DNA from: Salinisphaera sp. G21_0
GTDB taxonomy: Bacteria > Pseudomonadota > Gammaproteobacteria > Pseudomonadales > Endozoicomonadaceae
Reading direction: 5' to 3'
NCBI RefSeq assembly: GCF_017744115.1
Contig: NZ_JAGHQW010000033.1
Coordinates: 1 to 64,000 of the forward strand
Length of the DNA: 64,000 bases
Numbering within the stretch: the first letter of the stretch is position 1; each line of letters starts with the position of its first letter. A model generated the notes under the pieces. The model saw only the letters and a program-made list of their open reading frames with translations. It did not search any database and had not been told where the DNA came from. Of the stretch, positions 48,846 to 58,301 are shown in pieces. Made by a program: the position numbers and the translations under genes.

Positions 48846-48905
48846 GAAACATGTCGGGTCGGTCTATCGACCCATTCACAGAACGCACGGGAAGATTAAT
48901 CAGGT
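48846..48905 (+). repeat. Scar of the dctQ 5' end behind F-box copy 1
   Basis: From GAAACATGTC (48846) to GGAAGATTAATCAG the spacer matches the beginning of the TRAP gene dctQ (56094-56157: GAAACATGCC ... GGAAGATTAATCAG) with a short internal gap. It is out of context here and not translated as part of any gene, so it marks an old duplication junction. Confidence 0.7.
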
Positions 48906-48986
48906 TTATTCGAATGCCTTGAACTTTTACCCGACAACCCCATCCAAGACATCTGATTGGCAGTCACCTGACGATGACAATTAACA

Positions 48987-51089
48987 ATGAAACCTCCCGT
49001 TACCGTGAACACCAGCGGCAGTTATGTCAGCAGCCAGGACTGCGCGGGAGTTACACCTGAGGCACCCCATTGTGTGGGGAGTGCAGGGAGCAGTAACGGT
49101 ATATCGGTTGTGCCCAAAGACCAATGTTCATTACTGAACTTGCCACAGCTTCCCATACTCAAGCTGCTGGGCTACTTATCTTTCCGGGAGATACTCGCCA
49201 CCGCAAAAACGTGTACGTATTTAAACCAGGTAATCACCAATGCAAATCTGCTGGCCAGAAGGTGGTTTGCAACATTGGCAGCACACCAGCAAAACCAGTT
49301 CAAAGAGATTGCCCGGGACATCAGTGATCCTGACCTGCAGTACTGGCTGGGACAATTTACCATGGATACAACGATAGCCGATAAGCTTTGTAGCCAATGC
49401 CCTGGAAAGCAAACAACAGACGACGATCTTAAAACCTGTGAAGCACAAAAAAGGAAATACTTCCCCCAGGTCCTGTTTTACACGGTGGGTCAACTGATGG
49501 CTAACTGTCGACAATTCAAACCGGTTCTGACAAAGAGCATTCTTAATAACCCTGATGTCAATACCGTCAGCTTTAGCACCCATGGCGACCATTTAGTGAT
49601 CTTCAGAAACAATCATACCTGGACAATATTTGGCTTCACAGCGTACTGCCAATGGAATGAACAAGCGGGTTTCAGCTATCATTCCTGGGTCAACCCTCCT
49701 TCCCCCACCGTCGAGACCAGCTTCATGACCAGCGGCCATCATGTCTTGGCCTGGGATGGATACCATGTCGCAAAAATCTTCGGCTATAACGCCGATAACA
49801 CCTGCACAGAACAACTCTCCATTGTCCATAAAGACAGGATCATATCAGCTGACTTAAGTGACGATGGTCATCAGGTAGTTATTACCTGTTATGATGGCAG
49901 TGCCAAAATCCACAGCTGGAACGTCGCTGGTCACTGGACGTTAGCTGCGGACATCGCTGATAGCGGGCGGGGCTTGAAGGCTTGCTTCAGTCCCGATGGC
50001 AGTCGGGTACTGACCCACTCAGACTCATGTACAAAAATCCACAGGCGGAACGGGGAAGGTGGCTGGACATTGGAGGCCACTAGTAACTTCGATGCCAAAT
50101 CTGTCACCTTCAGCCCAGATGGTAACCAGGTTCTGATGTTCGGTGTCAGGGGGATGGCAAAAATCCTCAGCCTGAACAAAGATGGCTGCAGGCTCGATAG
50201 CTCTACCCTCGGTAACAACAAAAACTGGATCATACGGGCTACAATCAGCCCCGATGGTTGCCATGTCATTACCGTCAACCACCAAAACGCAAAAACTGAC
50301 AGCATAACCCTAAAAATCTTCAGTCGTGACAGCAACGGCAACTGGACAGAGAAAACCGGCAATATCCCCATTATTAACCCCCTTGACCCTGACCTGCCCC
50401 CCAAGTTCAGCCCCGATGGCTGCCATGTGATGGCAGCCAAAGATCTTTCTAACCTTGAAATCCTCAGCTGTGACAAACACGGCAACTGGATGCAGAACTC
50501 TATTCCCTTGAGGGGAAAAATTAAAAGAGCCTTCTTCAGTCCCGACAGCAGCCATGCTGTGGTAATCGTCCCAGGTCATCGCTCCGCCAGCATATACGGC
50601 TTTAACGCAGCCAGAGGCTGGATTGAAAAAAACATCATTCGCCATGACCACAACAGGCCACAAATTGACGCCAGCTTCAGTGCTGATGGGCGTCATATTG
50701 TCACTTTCTGTTGTGGCTGTTCTTGCCGAGCCCATGGCAGTGCCAATTATCACGCAAAAATCTATGGTCGTACTGGGAACGGTAATTGGCGAGAAAGAGC
50801 CATTATCACCCATACTGGCCCGATCCGTTCAGCACGCTTCAACGCCGATGGCAGCCATATAGTAACCGCAAGCGCGGATGGTACTGCAGTAATCCTGGGC
50901 CGGTATGCCGACGGCAGCTGGGTGAATAAGTCCATTCTGAAGCATAGCTTTGCGGTCCGATCTGCCATATTCAGTGTTGATAGCAGGCAGGTGGTCACCG
51001 TAAGTGGCAAACACGTTGTGAATATCTGGCGTCTTGTCAATGCGGGCAGGTCTTTGAACGAAACCATGCAAGCCGAATTCAGTCCATAG
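48987..51089 (+). CDS. F-box and WD40-like repeat protein, copy 2
   Basis: A 700-residue paralogue of copy 1. The F-box is at about residues 50-95 (LLNLPQLPILKLLGYLSFRE then ILATAKTCTYL) and the WD40-like repeats follow (KACFSPDGSRVLTHSDSCTK; ARFNADGSHIVTASADGTAV; SAIFSVDSRQVVTVSGKHVV). It ends MQAEFSP, as copy 4 does, and shares its 3' flank with copy 4, so these two derive from one duplication. No Shine-Dalgarno better than GACGATGAC precedes ATG 48987. Confidence 0.75.
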   Translation: MKPPVTVNTSGSYVSSQDCAGVTPEAPHCVGSAGSSNGISVVPKDQCSLLNLPQLPILKLLGYLSFREILATAKTCTYLNQVITNANLLARRWFATLAAHQQNQFKEIARDISDPDLQYWLGQFTMDTTIADKLCSQCPGKQTTDDDLKTCEAQKRKYFPQVLFYTVGQLMANCRQFKPVLTKSILNNPDVNTVSFSTHGDHLVIFRNNHTWTIFGFTAYCQWNEQAGFSYHSWVNPPSPTVETSFMTSGHHVLAWDGYHVAKIFGYNADNTCTEQLSIVHKDRIISADLSDDGHQVVITCYDGSAKIHSWNVAGHWTLAADIADSGRGLKACFSPDGSRVLTHSDSCTKIHRRNGEGGWTLEATSNFDAKSVTFSPDGNQVLMFGVRGMAKILSLNKDGCRLDSSTLGNNKNWIIRATISPDGCHVITVNHQNAKTDSITLKIFSRDSNGNWTEKTGNIPIINPLDPDLPPKFSPDGCHVMAAKDLSNLEILSCDKHGNWMQNSIPLRGKIKRAFFSPDSSHAVVIVPGHRSASIYGFNAARGWIEKNIIRHDHNRPQIDASFSADGRHIVTFCCGCSCRAHGSANYHAKIYGRTGNGNWRERAIITHTGPIRSARFNADGSHIVTASADGTAVILGRYADGSWVNKSILKHSFAVRSAIFSVDSRQVVTVSGKHVVNIWRLVNAGRSLNETMQAEFSP

Positions 51090-51468
51090 CGATATTTCGG
51101 GCCGGAATCTGCGCCCTGTTCCATCAAGAAAGATCATGAGGGATCGTTGGCGCGTGAAAATATTTTTCACGGCAAAGTGGCAAAGTATTGAGAGAACAAA
51201 CCTGACACTCCGTACCCGCCTCAAACGATTAACCCGCAGAACGATATGTTTTTCTCGTTCCGAGGAGTTGCATGACAAGGCGATTGGGGAGTTCATTTCA
51301 GCGTGAGCCTCCTTGCTTGACTTCCGGGAATCAAATTTAGAGCTCCAATATGATAATTCTATGAAGGCGGAATTGGTGCTATACGATCATTCCGTTTGCT
51401 GTGAACTTTTGCCCGGCAACCCCATCCAAGATATCTGAATGGCAACCACCTGAAGATCACAATTCACA
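51090..51468. other. Mosaic spacer between F-box copies 2 and 3
   Basis: No gene is supported. The first 65 bp match the 3' flank of copy 4 (GCGATATTTCGGGCCGGAAT at 51090 and 55824). Bases 51301-51365 are a near copy of the pstS promoter segment 45752-45816 with only a few substitutions, several inside the Pho box. The array leader begins at 51384. The middle (51155-51300) is unexplained. Confidence 0.6.
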
Positions 51469-53559
51469 ATGGAACCTCCCATTACCGTGAACACCAGCGG
51501 CAATTATGGCGATAACCCGGACTGCGCCGGAGTAACACCTGAGATATCCCGTTATGTGTGGAACAGCAACGGTATGTCGGTTGTGCCCTGCCAGGACCAA
51601 TGTCCATTACTGCATTTGCCTGAGCCTCCCTTGCTCAGGTTGTTGGGCTATTTATCTTTCCGGGAGATACTCGCCACCGCAAAAACGTGTACGTATTTAA
51701 ACCAGGTAATCACCGATGAACATCTGCTGGCCAGATCGTGGTTTGCAAAATTGGCAACACACCAGCAGAACCAGTTCAAGGAGATTGCCCGTGACATCAG
51801 TGATCGTGACCTGCGGCACTGGCTGGGGCAATTTACCACGGATACAACGCTAGTCGGTAAACTTTACAACCAATGCCCTGAAGAGCAGACAACAAACGAT
51901 GGTCTTAAAACATGTAAAGCACAAAGAAGGAAATACTTCCCCCAGGTCCTGTTTTACACGGTGAGTAAACTGATGGCTGACTGTCGACAATTCAAACCGG
52001 TTCTGGCAGGGAAAATTCTTCGTATTCATGATAATACCATCAGCTTGAACACCCATGGCGACCATTTAGTGATCTTGAAAAACTATCAAACCGGGATAAT
52101 TTTTGGCTACACAGCGAACAGCTCATGGCATAAACAAGCCAGATTTAGCTTCGATTACGACTTCGGCACAGGTTTTCCTCAGCCCAACTTTAAGACCCAC
52201 GGCCATCAGGTGCTGGCCTGTAGAAAAAATACCGCAAAAATCTTCGCATATAACGCAGACAAGAGCTGTACGGAGCAACTCGCCATTATCCATGAAGGCA
52301 AGATCAGCTCAGCTGATTTAAGTTGTGATGGTCATCATGCCGTCATTACCTGTGATGATGGCAGCGCCAGAATCCACAGCTGGAACGACACTGGTCACTG
52401 GACGCTGGCAGCGGATATTACCGATTTCAGGCGGAACTTGAAGGCTCGCTTCAGTCCGGATGGCAGCCGGGTACTGACCCACTCAGACTCATGCACAAAA
52501 ATCCACGGACGGAACGAGGAGGGTGACTGGACATTAGAGGCCACCAGTGACTTCTATGCCGACTCAGTCACCTTCAGCCCCGATAGCAGCCATGTGCTGA
52601 TGTTCAACTGTTATCAGGAGGGGATCGTCGCAAAGACCGCAAAAATCCTCAGCCTGAACAAAGATGGTGGCTGGCTGGAGAGTAACCCCCTCACTCACAA
52701 CGAAGGCTCGGTCATACGCGTTATAGCCAGCCCCGATGGTCGCCATGTCATTACCGTCAACCGGAAAGACGGTGAAACTGACAGCATAACCATGAAAATC
52801 CTCAGTCGTGACAGCAACAGCGACTGGACAGAGAAAACCGGCAATATCCCGATTATTATCCACAATGGTGCCCAGCATTGGCCCAAATTCAGCCCCGATA
52901 GCCGTCATGTGATGGTTAGCAAAAATACATCTAACCTTGAAATCCTCAGCTATGACAAACGCGGCAACTGGATACCGACCTCTATTCCCTGTCTGGAAAA
53001 GAGTAAAAGAGCCTTCTTCAGTCCCGATAGCAGACATGCGGCAATCATTAGCTCTGATGATCACACTGCCAGAATATACAGTTATGATGAAGCCAGAGGC
53101 TGGACAGAAAGCGCCATCATTCCCCATGACTTTCAAGGGCCATACAATAACGCCAGCTTCAGCCCTGATAGCAGACACATTGCCACTTTCTGTTGGTGCC
53201 CGGTTAGCCTTTCGAATGACAACGTTCGTAGCAAATTCAAGGTAACAATCTACGGTTACGATGGGCACGGCAAGTGGCTGCCAAAAGCCCTTATCAGACA
53301 TGCCGGCCCGATCTATTCCGTACGCTTCAACGCCGATGGCACCCATCTGGTAACCGCAAGCGAGGATGGTACTGCAGTAGTCTTTGGCCGCAATGCCGAA
53401 GGCAACTGGGTGAATAAGGTCATTCTGAGACATGACTACCGGATCAATTCTGCCTTCTTCAGTGTCAATAGCAAACAGGTGGTGACCGTAAATGGCTCGG
53501 ACAACGTAAAAATCTGGTGCCTTTTCGCTGCTGGCATGGTTCTGGACAATCCGCACTAA
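51469..53559 (+). CDS. F-box and WD40-like repeat protein, copy 3
   Basis: A 696-residue paralogue, closest to copy 1: nearly identical N-terminus and the same 85-bp leader. The F-box lies at about residues 48-92 (LHLPEPPLLRLLGYLSFREI). WD40-like repeats fill the rest, including one absent from copy 1 (PKFSPDSRHVMVSKNTSNLE), so copies differ by whole-blade gain or loss. It ends KIWCLFAAGMVLDNPH, slightly truncated compared with copy 1. Confidence 0.75.
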   Translation: MEPPITVNTSGNYGDNPDCAGVTPEISRYVWNSNGMSVVPCQDQCPLLHLPEPPLLRLLGYLSFREILATAKTCTYLNQVITDEHLLARSWFAKLATHQQNQFKEIARDISDRDLRHWLGQFTTDTTLVGKLYNQCPEEQTTNDGLKTCKAQRRKYFPQVLFYTVSKLMADCRQFKPVLAGKILRIHDNTISLNTHGDHLVILKNYQTGIIFGYTANSSWHKQARFSFDYDFGTGFPQPNFKTHGHQVLACRKNTAKIFAYNADKSCTEQLAIIHEGKISSADLSCDGHHAVITCDDGSARIHSWNDTGHWTLAADITDFRRNLKARFSPDGSRVLTHSDSCTKIHGRNEEGDWTLEATSDFYADSVTFSPDSSHVLMFNCYQEGIVAKTAKILSLNKDGGWLESNPLTHNEGSVIRVIASPDGRHVITVNRKDGETDSITMKILSRDSNSDWTEKTGNIPIIIHNGAQHWPKFSPDSRHVMVSKNTSNLEILSYDKRGNWIPTSIPCLEKSKRAFFSPDSRHAAIISSDDHTARIYSYDEARGWTESAIIPHDFQGPYNNASFSPDSRHIATFCWCPVSLSNDNVRSKFKVTIYGYDGHGKWLPKALIRHAGPIYSVRFNADGTHLVTASEDGTAVVFGRNAEGNWVNKVILRHDYRINSAFFSVNSKQVVTVNGSDNVKIWCLFAAGMVLDNPH

Positions 53560-53608
53560 ACCCCATCCCGCCTTCTTCAGAGTCGATAGCAGACAGGTAT
53601 CCTCTAAA

Positions 53609-53693
53609 CGATCATTCCAAATACCTTGAACTTTTGACCAACTTTTCCATCCAAGGTAACTGATCAGCAATCACCAGACGAGGGCAATTAACC
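53609..53693 (+). promoter_or_regulatory. Conserved leader before F-box copy 4
   Basis: CGATCATTCC at 53609 is 85 bp before the ATG, followed by TTGAACTTTTGACC and CATCCAAGG as in the other copies. Here an AGGG ribosome site (GACGAGGGC) is present. Confidence 0.45.
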
Positions 53694-55823
53694 ATGGGAT
53701 TTCCCATTAACGAGAACAACAACGGCAGTTATGGCAGCAGTCCGGACTGTGCCGAAGTAACACCTGAGGCGTCCCGTTGTGTGTGGAGCAGCAGCGGTAT
53801 GTCGATTGTTACCGACCAAGACCAGAGTTCATTTCTGAAAATACCACGGATTCCCATACTCAAGCTGCTGGGCTGCTTATCTTCACGGGATATACTCGCC
53901 ATCGCAAAAACGTGTAAGTTTTTTAATCAGGTAATCACCAGTGAACATCTGCTGGCCAAAAGGTGGTTTGCAACATTGGCAGAACACCAGCAAAACCAGT
54001 TCAAAGAGATTGCCCGGGACATCAGTAATCATGACCTGCAGAACTGGCTGGAACAATTTACCACGAATGCAACAGCAGCCGATGAACTCCTCAGCCAATT
54101 CCTTCCAGAGCAAACAACAGACGATAGTCTTAAAACCGGTGAAGCACAAAAAAACAAATACTTCCCCCATGCCCTGTTTTACAAGGTGGGTCAACTCATG
54201 GCTGGCTGTCAACAATTCGATCCGGTTCTGGAAAAGCGCATTATTATTGAAAAGCCGGAAGTCATTGACGTCAGCTTTAGCACCCATGGCAACCATTTAG
54301 TGATCTTCAGAAGCAGTAATACCGGGACAATCCTTGGCTGCACAGGGAACGGCCAATGGAATGAACAAGCTGGTTTTAGCTATCGCTCCTGGTGCACCCC
54401 CGAAGAACCTGCTTCAACCGCCCCCATGACCAGCTTCATCGCCCGTGGCCGTCATGTATTGACCTGGGATGACCGCCATACTGCGAAAATCTTTGCATAC
54501 AAACCCGATCACAGCTGCACAGAGCAACTCACTCTGGTCCATGAAGACAGGATCATATCAGCTGACCTGAGTTACGATGGTCATCAGGCAGTCATTACCT
54601 GTAATGATGGCAGTATCAAAATCCACCGCTGGAACGACACTGGTCACTGGACGTTAACAGCCGACATTGCCGATGACACGTGCTGGAAGGCCTGCTTCAG
54701 CTCCGATGGCAGTCAGGTACTGGCCCGTCCATTGTCCCCCAGGCCCCCCGGCCCGTGCGCAAAAATCCTCAGTCAGAATGAGGAGGGTGGCTGGACATCA
54801 GAAACCATTGGCGACCCCAGTGCTAAACTCGTCAGGTTTAGCCCCAATGGCAACCCGTTACTGATGTTCGGTTCCAGGGAGATGGCAAAAATCCTTCGCC
54901 TGAACAAAAAAGATGGCATCACGATGGAGAGCATCAAACTCGATAACGATGACTACAGGATCACGCATGCTACAGCCAGCCCCGATGGTCGCCATGTCTT
55001 TACCGTCAACCAAACACCCGGAACCAGGAGCAAAACCCTAACAATCTTCAGTCATGACGGCAACGGTAACTGGATAGGGAAAACTGACCATATCCCCATT
55101 TTGGAACACGATCATCCTATCCTATACCCCCAATTCAGCCCCGATAGCTGCCATGTAATGGCTAGAGAAGATCTTTGTAGCGTAGCAATCCTCAGCCATG
55201 ACAAACACGGCAACTGGATACATAACTCTATTTCTGATCCCTCTTGGAAAACAATAGGAAAAACCTTTTTCAGTCCCGACAGCAGCCATGTGACAGTCAT
55301 CCCCAATGGTTATCGTGCCCGCTGCTACATATACGGTTATAACGGAGCCAAAGGCTGGATAGAAAAAGCCACCATTAGCCCTAACCATGACTGGGGATTG
55401 CTACACATTAAGGCCAGTTTCAGTGCTGATAGCCGTCATATTGTCTCTTTCTGTTGCAACGAAAAGAACTTGAATACCGAATATCAGGCAGAAATCTACG
55501 GTCGCGATGAGCATGGCAATTGGCGACCAAGAGCCACTATCACCCATAACGGCCCGATCAACTGTGCACACTTCAACGCCAATGCCAGCCTTTTAGTGAC
55601 CGCAAGCGCGGATGGCACTGCAATAATCCTGGGCCGGAATCCCAAAGGCGACTGGGAGAAGAAGACCGTTCTGAAGCATGCCGACCCGGTTCAGTATGCC
55701 GACTTCAGTGTTGATAGCAGGCAGGTGGTGACCTTAAGTGGCAAGTACACCGTGGAAATCTGGCGTCTTGTCGCTGCTGGCATGTCTTTGGACGAAGCTA
55801 TGCAAGTTGAATTCAGCCCATAG
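53694..55823 (+). CDS. F-box and WD40-like repeat protein, copy 4
   Basis: A 709-residue protein, the most diverged member. The F-box at about 50-95 is recognisable but altered (LKIPRIPILKLLGCLSSRDI then LAIAKTCKFFNQVI). WD40-like blades include KACFSSDGSQVLARPLSPRP with a proline-rich insertion, and end with AHFNANASLLVTASADGTAI and ADFSVDSRQVVTLSGKYTVE. C-terminus MQVEFSP as in copy 2. It lies 254 bp upstream of dctQ; this spacer repeats the copy 2 3' flank and shows no gene. Confidence 0.72.
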   Translation: MGFPINENNNGSYGSSPDCAEVTPEASRCVWSSSGMSIVTDQDQSSFLKIPRIPILKLLGCLSSRDILAIAKTCKFFNQVITSEHLLAKRWFATLAEHQQNQFKEIARDISNHDLQNWLEQFTTNATAADELLSQFLPEQTTDDSLKTGEAQKNKYFPHALFYKVGQLMAGCQQFDPVLEKRIIIEKPEVIDVSFSTHGNHLVIFRSSNTGTILGCTGNGQWNEQAGFSYRSWCTPEEPASTAPMTSFIARGRHVLTWDDRHTAKIFAYKPDHSCTEQLTLVHEDRIISADLSYDGHQAVITCNDGSIKIHRWNDTGHWTLTADIADDTCWKACFSSDGSQVLARPLSPRPPGPCAKILSQNEEGGWTSETIGDPSAKLVRFSPNGNPLLMFGSREMAKILRLNKKDGITMESIKLDNDDYRITHATASPDGRHVFTVNQTPGTRSKTLTIFSHDGNGNWIGKTDHIPILEHDHPILYPQFSPDSCHVMAREDLCSVAILSHDKHGNWIHNSISDPSWKTIGKTFFSPDSSHVTVIPNGYRARCYIYGYNGAKGWIEKATISPNHDWGLLHIKASFSADSRHIVSFCCNEKNLNTEYQAEIYGRDEHGNWRPRATITHNGPINCAHFNANASLLVTASADGTAIILGRNPKGDWEKKTVLKHADPVQYADFSVDSRQVVTLSGKYTVEIWRLVAAGMSLDEAMQVEFSP

Positions 55824-56077
55824 CGATATTTCGGGCCGGAATCTCCGCCCGGTTCCATCAAGAAAGATCATGAGTGGTCGTGTGAGATAGTGAAATTGCT
55901 CAACCCTCATGGGAAAGCCTATAATGGCTTCGCTTAACGTGTTCTGTTTACTGCACTTTTTCAAGTTCAAGCAAACACCAAAATGCCCCTTTCAGGGCCT
56001 GGTAATGGAACACTGAAAAATAATGATAATAACAAGCGGCCAGCATCAAATGCTCTGGCTGCCGGGGGAAAGACAGT

Positions 56078-56620
56078 ATGAATCCCGCCTGGAAACATGC
56101 CAGGTCGGTGGTAGCCGCCATCGACCAATTCACAGAACACACCGGAAGATTAATCAGCTGGCTGACATTACTGCTGGTATTCGTCGTCTGTACCGTGGTG
56201 GTTTTGCGCTACTTGCTCAACCTCGGCTCCATCGCCATGCAGGAATCGGCCATGTATCTGCACGCCATGGTCTTCCTGGGTGCCAGCGCCTACACACTCA
56301 AGCACAATGGCCATGTCCGGGTTGATGTCTTCTATCGAACCATGAGCCCACGGAAGCAGGCACTGGTCAACAGTCTGGGCACCGTTTTCCTGTTGCTACC
56401 GGTCTGTCTGTTTATTGGTGTGATGAGCTGGGATTACATCGCACGTTCCTGGCACATTCTGGAACAGTCCCAGGATCCCGGAGGACTGCCTTTTATCTAT
56501 CTGCTGAAAAGCCTGCTCCTGGTGATGGTGGTTACCCTTGTGCTTCAGGGTGTAGCCGAACTGATGCGTTCTCTCATGATCCTTAGCGGTAAAGAAAGCC
56601 GTCAGGAGGACAGATCATGA
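56078..56620 (+). CDS. dctQ: TRAP transporter small permease (DctQ type)
   Basis: A 180-residue four-helix inner-membrane subunit of a tripartite periplasmic transporter. The helices include WLTLLLVFVVCTVVVLRYLL, MYLHAMVFLGASAYTLKHNG (family signature AxxL...HVRVDVFY follows) and LLLVMVVTLVLQGVAELMRS. ATG 56078 has GGGGGAAAGA upstream. It overlaps the DctM start by four bases. No DctP binding protein is adjacent; upstream is the F-box array. Confidence 0.88.
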   Translation: MNPAWKHARSVVAAIDQFTEHTGRLISWLTLLLVFVVCTVVVLRYLLNLGSIAMQESAMYLHAMVFLGASAYTLKHNGHVRVDVFYRTMSPRKQALVNSLGTVFLLLPVCLFIGVMSWDYIARSWHILEQSQDPGGLPFIYLLKSLLLVMVVTLVLQGVAELMRSLMILSGKESRQEDRS

Positions 56621-57993
56621 TGGACGCCATTCCTTTTCTGATGTTTGCCACCGTCTGCCTGGTGCTGCTGGCTGGTTATCCCGTGGCGTTTTCCCTGGCA
56701 GGTACCGCCTTGCTGTTTGCCGGAGCCGGATCACTGTTTGGCGTATTTGATTTCTCGCTGATGAACGCCCTGCCCAGTCGGCTGTTTGGTGTTATCACCA
56801 ACCAGACCCTGATTGCGGTTCCACTGTTTGTCTTTATGGGCGTAATGCTGGAAAAATCCAAAGTGGCAGAGAGTCTGCTGGAAAGCATGGCCCGCCTGTT
56901 TGGCAAAACCCGGGGCGGCCTTGGTCTCTCGGTGATTGTGGTTGGCATGCTGCTGGCCGCCAGTACCGGCATTGTCGGCGCTACAGTCGTCACCATGGGT
57001 TTGTTATCCCTGCCAACCATGCTGCGTCGGGGCTATTCCCCGGCACTGGCAACCGGTACGATCTGTGCCACGGGGAGCCTTGGGCAGATTATTCCGCCGT
57101 CCATTGCCCTGGTTCTTTTGGGGGATGTTTTATCCAGTGCCTACCAGCAGTCACAGATAAAGATGGGTGTCTTCTCACCGGATACGGTGTCTGTTGGCGA
57201 TCTGTTTGTTGGTGCCATCATTCCCGGCTTGCTGCTGGTTTTCTGTTATGTCGTCTATCTGGTGGTGGTTGCCCGCGTTAAACCGGATGCTGCACCGGCA
57301 CTGACCGACAACGATCTGGCGTCCATGGGCAGCAACCGTTCCCTGTTATCCTGTCTGTTGCCACCGCTGGTGTTAATTGTCGCGGTTCTGGGCTCGATCC
57401 TGGCGGGTGCCGCAACACCAACCGAAGCGGCCAGTGTCGGTGCGGTTGGTGCGATCCTGCTGGCGATTCTGCGCCGACAGCTCAGTATCAAAACGCTGAG
57501 AGAGGTGGTTCGCTCAACGACACAGGTCACCTGCATGGTGTTCATGATTTTGATTGGAGCTTCCATTTTTTCCCTGGTATTTCGTGGCTTCAATGGTGAA
57601 GAGTTGATTCACAGCTATTTTGAAGCCATGCCCGGCGGGGTGTTTACCGCCGTACTGATTGTCATGCTGGTGATGTTTCTGCTGGGCTTTATTCTCGATT
57701 TTATCGAGATTACCTTTGTCGTCGTGCCCATGGTTGCCCCTGTGCTGCTGGCAATGGGGCTGGATCCGGTTTGGTTGGGGATTATGATTGCAGTCAATCT
57801 GCAAACCTCATTCCTGACGCCACCTTTCGGTTTTGCCCTTTTCTATTTACGGGGGGTTGCACCGCCAGAAGTGGCGACAGCCGATATCTACAAAGGGGTG
57901 ATTCCCTTCATCATCATTCAACTGATGGTATTGTGTGCGCTAGCGATATGGCCAGAACTGGCAACCTGGTTGCCGGATAAGGTTTATAACTAG
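56617..57993 (+). CDS. dctM: TRAP transporter large permease (DctM type)
   Basis: A 458-residue ion-transporter-superfamily permease that couples Na+ entry to substrate uptake. It shows the usual family stretches: FVFMGVMLEKSKVAESLLES, the GATVVTMGLLSLPTMLRRGY segment, GTICATGSLGQIIPPSIALV, AAATPTEAASVGAVGAILLA and NLQTSFLTPPFGFALFYLRG. ATG 56617 follows AGGAGG. Probable substrate is a small organic acid; the missing binding protein would decide. Confidence 0.92.
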   Translation: MMDAIPFLMFATVCLVLLAGYPVAFSLAGTALLFAGAGSLFGVFDFSLMNALPSRLFGVITNQTLIAVPLFVFMGVMLEKSKVAESLLESMARLFGKTRGGLGLSVIVVGMLLAASTGIVGATVVTMGLLSLPTMLRRGYSPALATGTICATGSLGQIIPPSIALVLLGDVLSSAYQQSQIKMGVFSPDTVSVGDLFVGAIIPGLLLVFCYVVYLVVVARVKPDAAPALTDNDLASMGSNRSLLSCLLPPLVLIVAVLGSILAGAATPTEAASVGAVGAILLAILRRQLSIKTLREVVRSTTQVTCMVFMILIGASIFSLVFRGFNGEELIHSYFEAMPGGVFTAVLIVMLVMFLLGFILDFIEITFVVVPMVAPVLLAMGLDPVWLGIMIAVNLQTSFLTPPFGFALFYLRGVAPPEVATADIYKGVIPFIIIQLMVLCALAIWPELATWLPDKVYN

Positions 57994-58025
57994 TACATGG
58001 TTTCAATGAGTTTGACGTGTACAGT

Positions 58026-58135
58026 CTCCGTTCACCCTGAGCGGAGTCGCAGGGTGCTTGGCACGATCTATCAGAGTCCGGAGTTTCCGCCTTTAGGCCC
58101 TATGGGTCCTTCGACAGGCTTCAGGACGAACGGAG
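58026..58135. repeat. Palindromic intergenic repeat after the TRAP genes
   Basis: Outer arms CTCCGTTC (58026-58033) and GAACGGAG (58128-58135) enclose two hairpins: CACCCTG/CAGGGTG on the left and GTCCT/AGGAC around TTCGACAGGCTTC on the right. This CTTCGACAGGCT(T)CAGGACGAACGG type of element is a common dispersed bacterial repeat. It may act as the terminator or mRNA-stabilising end of the TRAP operon. Confidence 0.65.
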
Positions 58136-58301
58136 TGCGGAGGCACGACAACCACTCATTGAAACCATGCAAAATATAATTGTCATTTCTTATCCATGGC
58201 ACATCATACATCGGGCACTTGATTTCGTATAAATCCATGGCCATCAGTCATAGGCTTTGGCTTAACTGATACAATGGGACTTTTCACTGGTACTAAAACC
58301 T

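Noticed and set aside
52564-53670. A 368-codon minus-strand ORF across F-box copy 3
   Set aside because: It mirrors the WD40-like repeats in reverse; similar shorter frames occur opposite the other copies. No ribosome site, and the sense gene explains the conservation.
46809-55823. CRISPR-like or satellite repeats
   Set aside because: The repetition is at protein level (WD40-like blades of variable spacing) and as whole-gene paralogues; there are no constant repeats with unique spacers.
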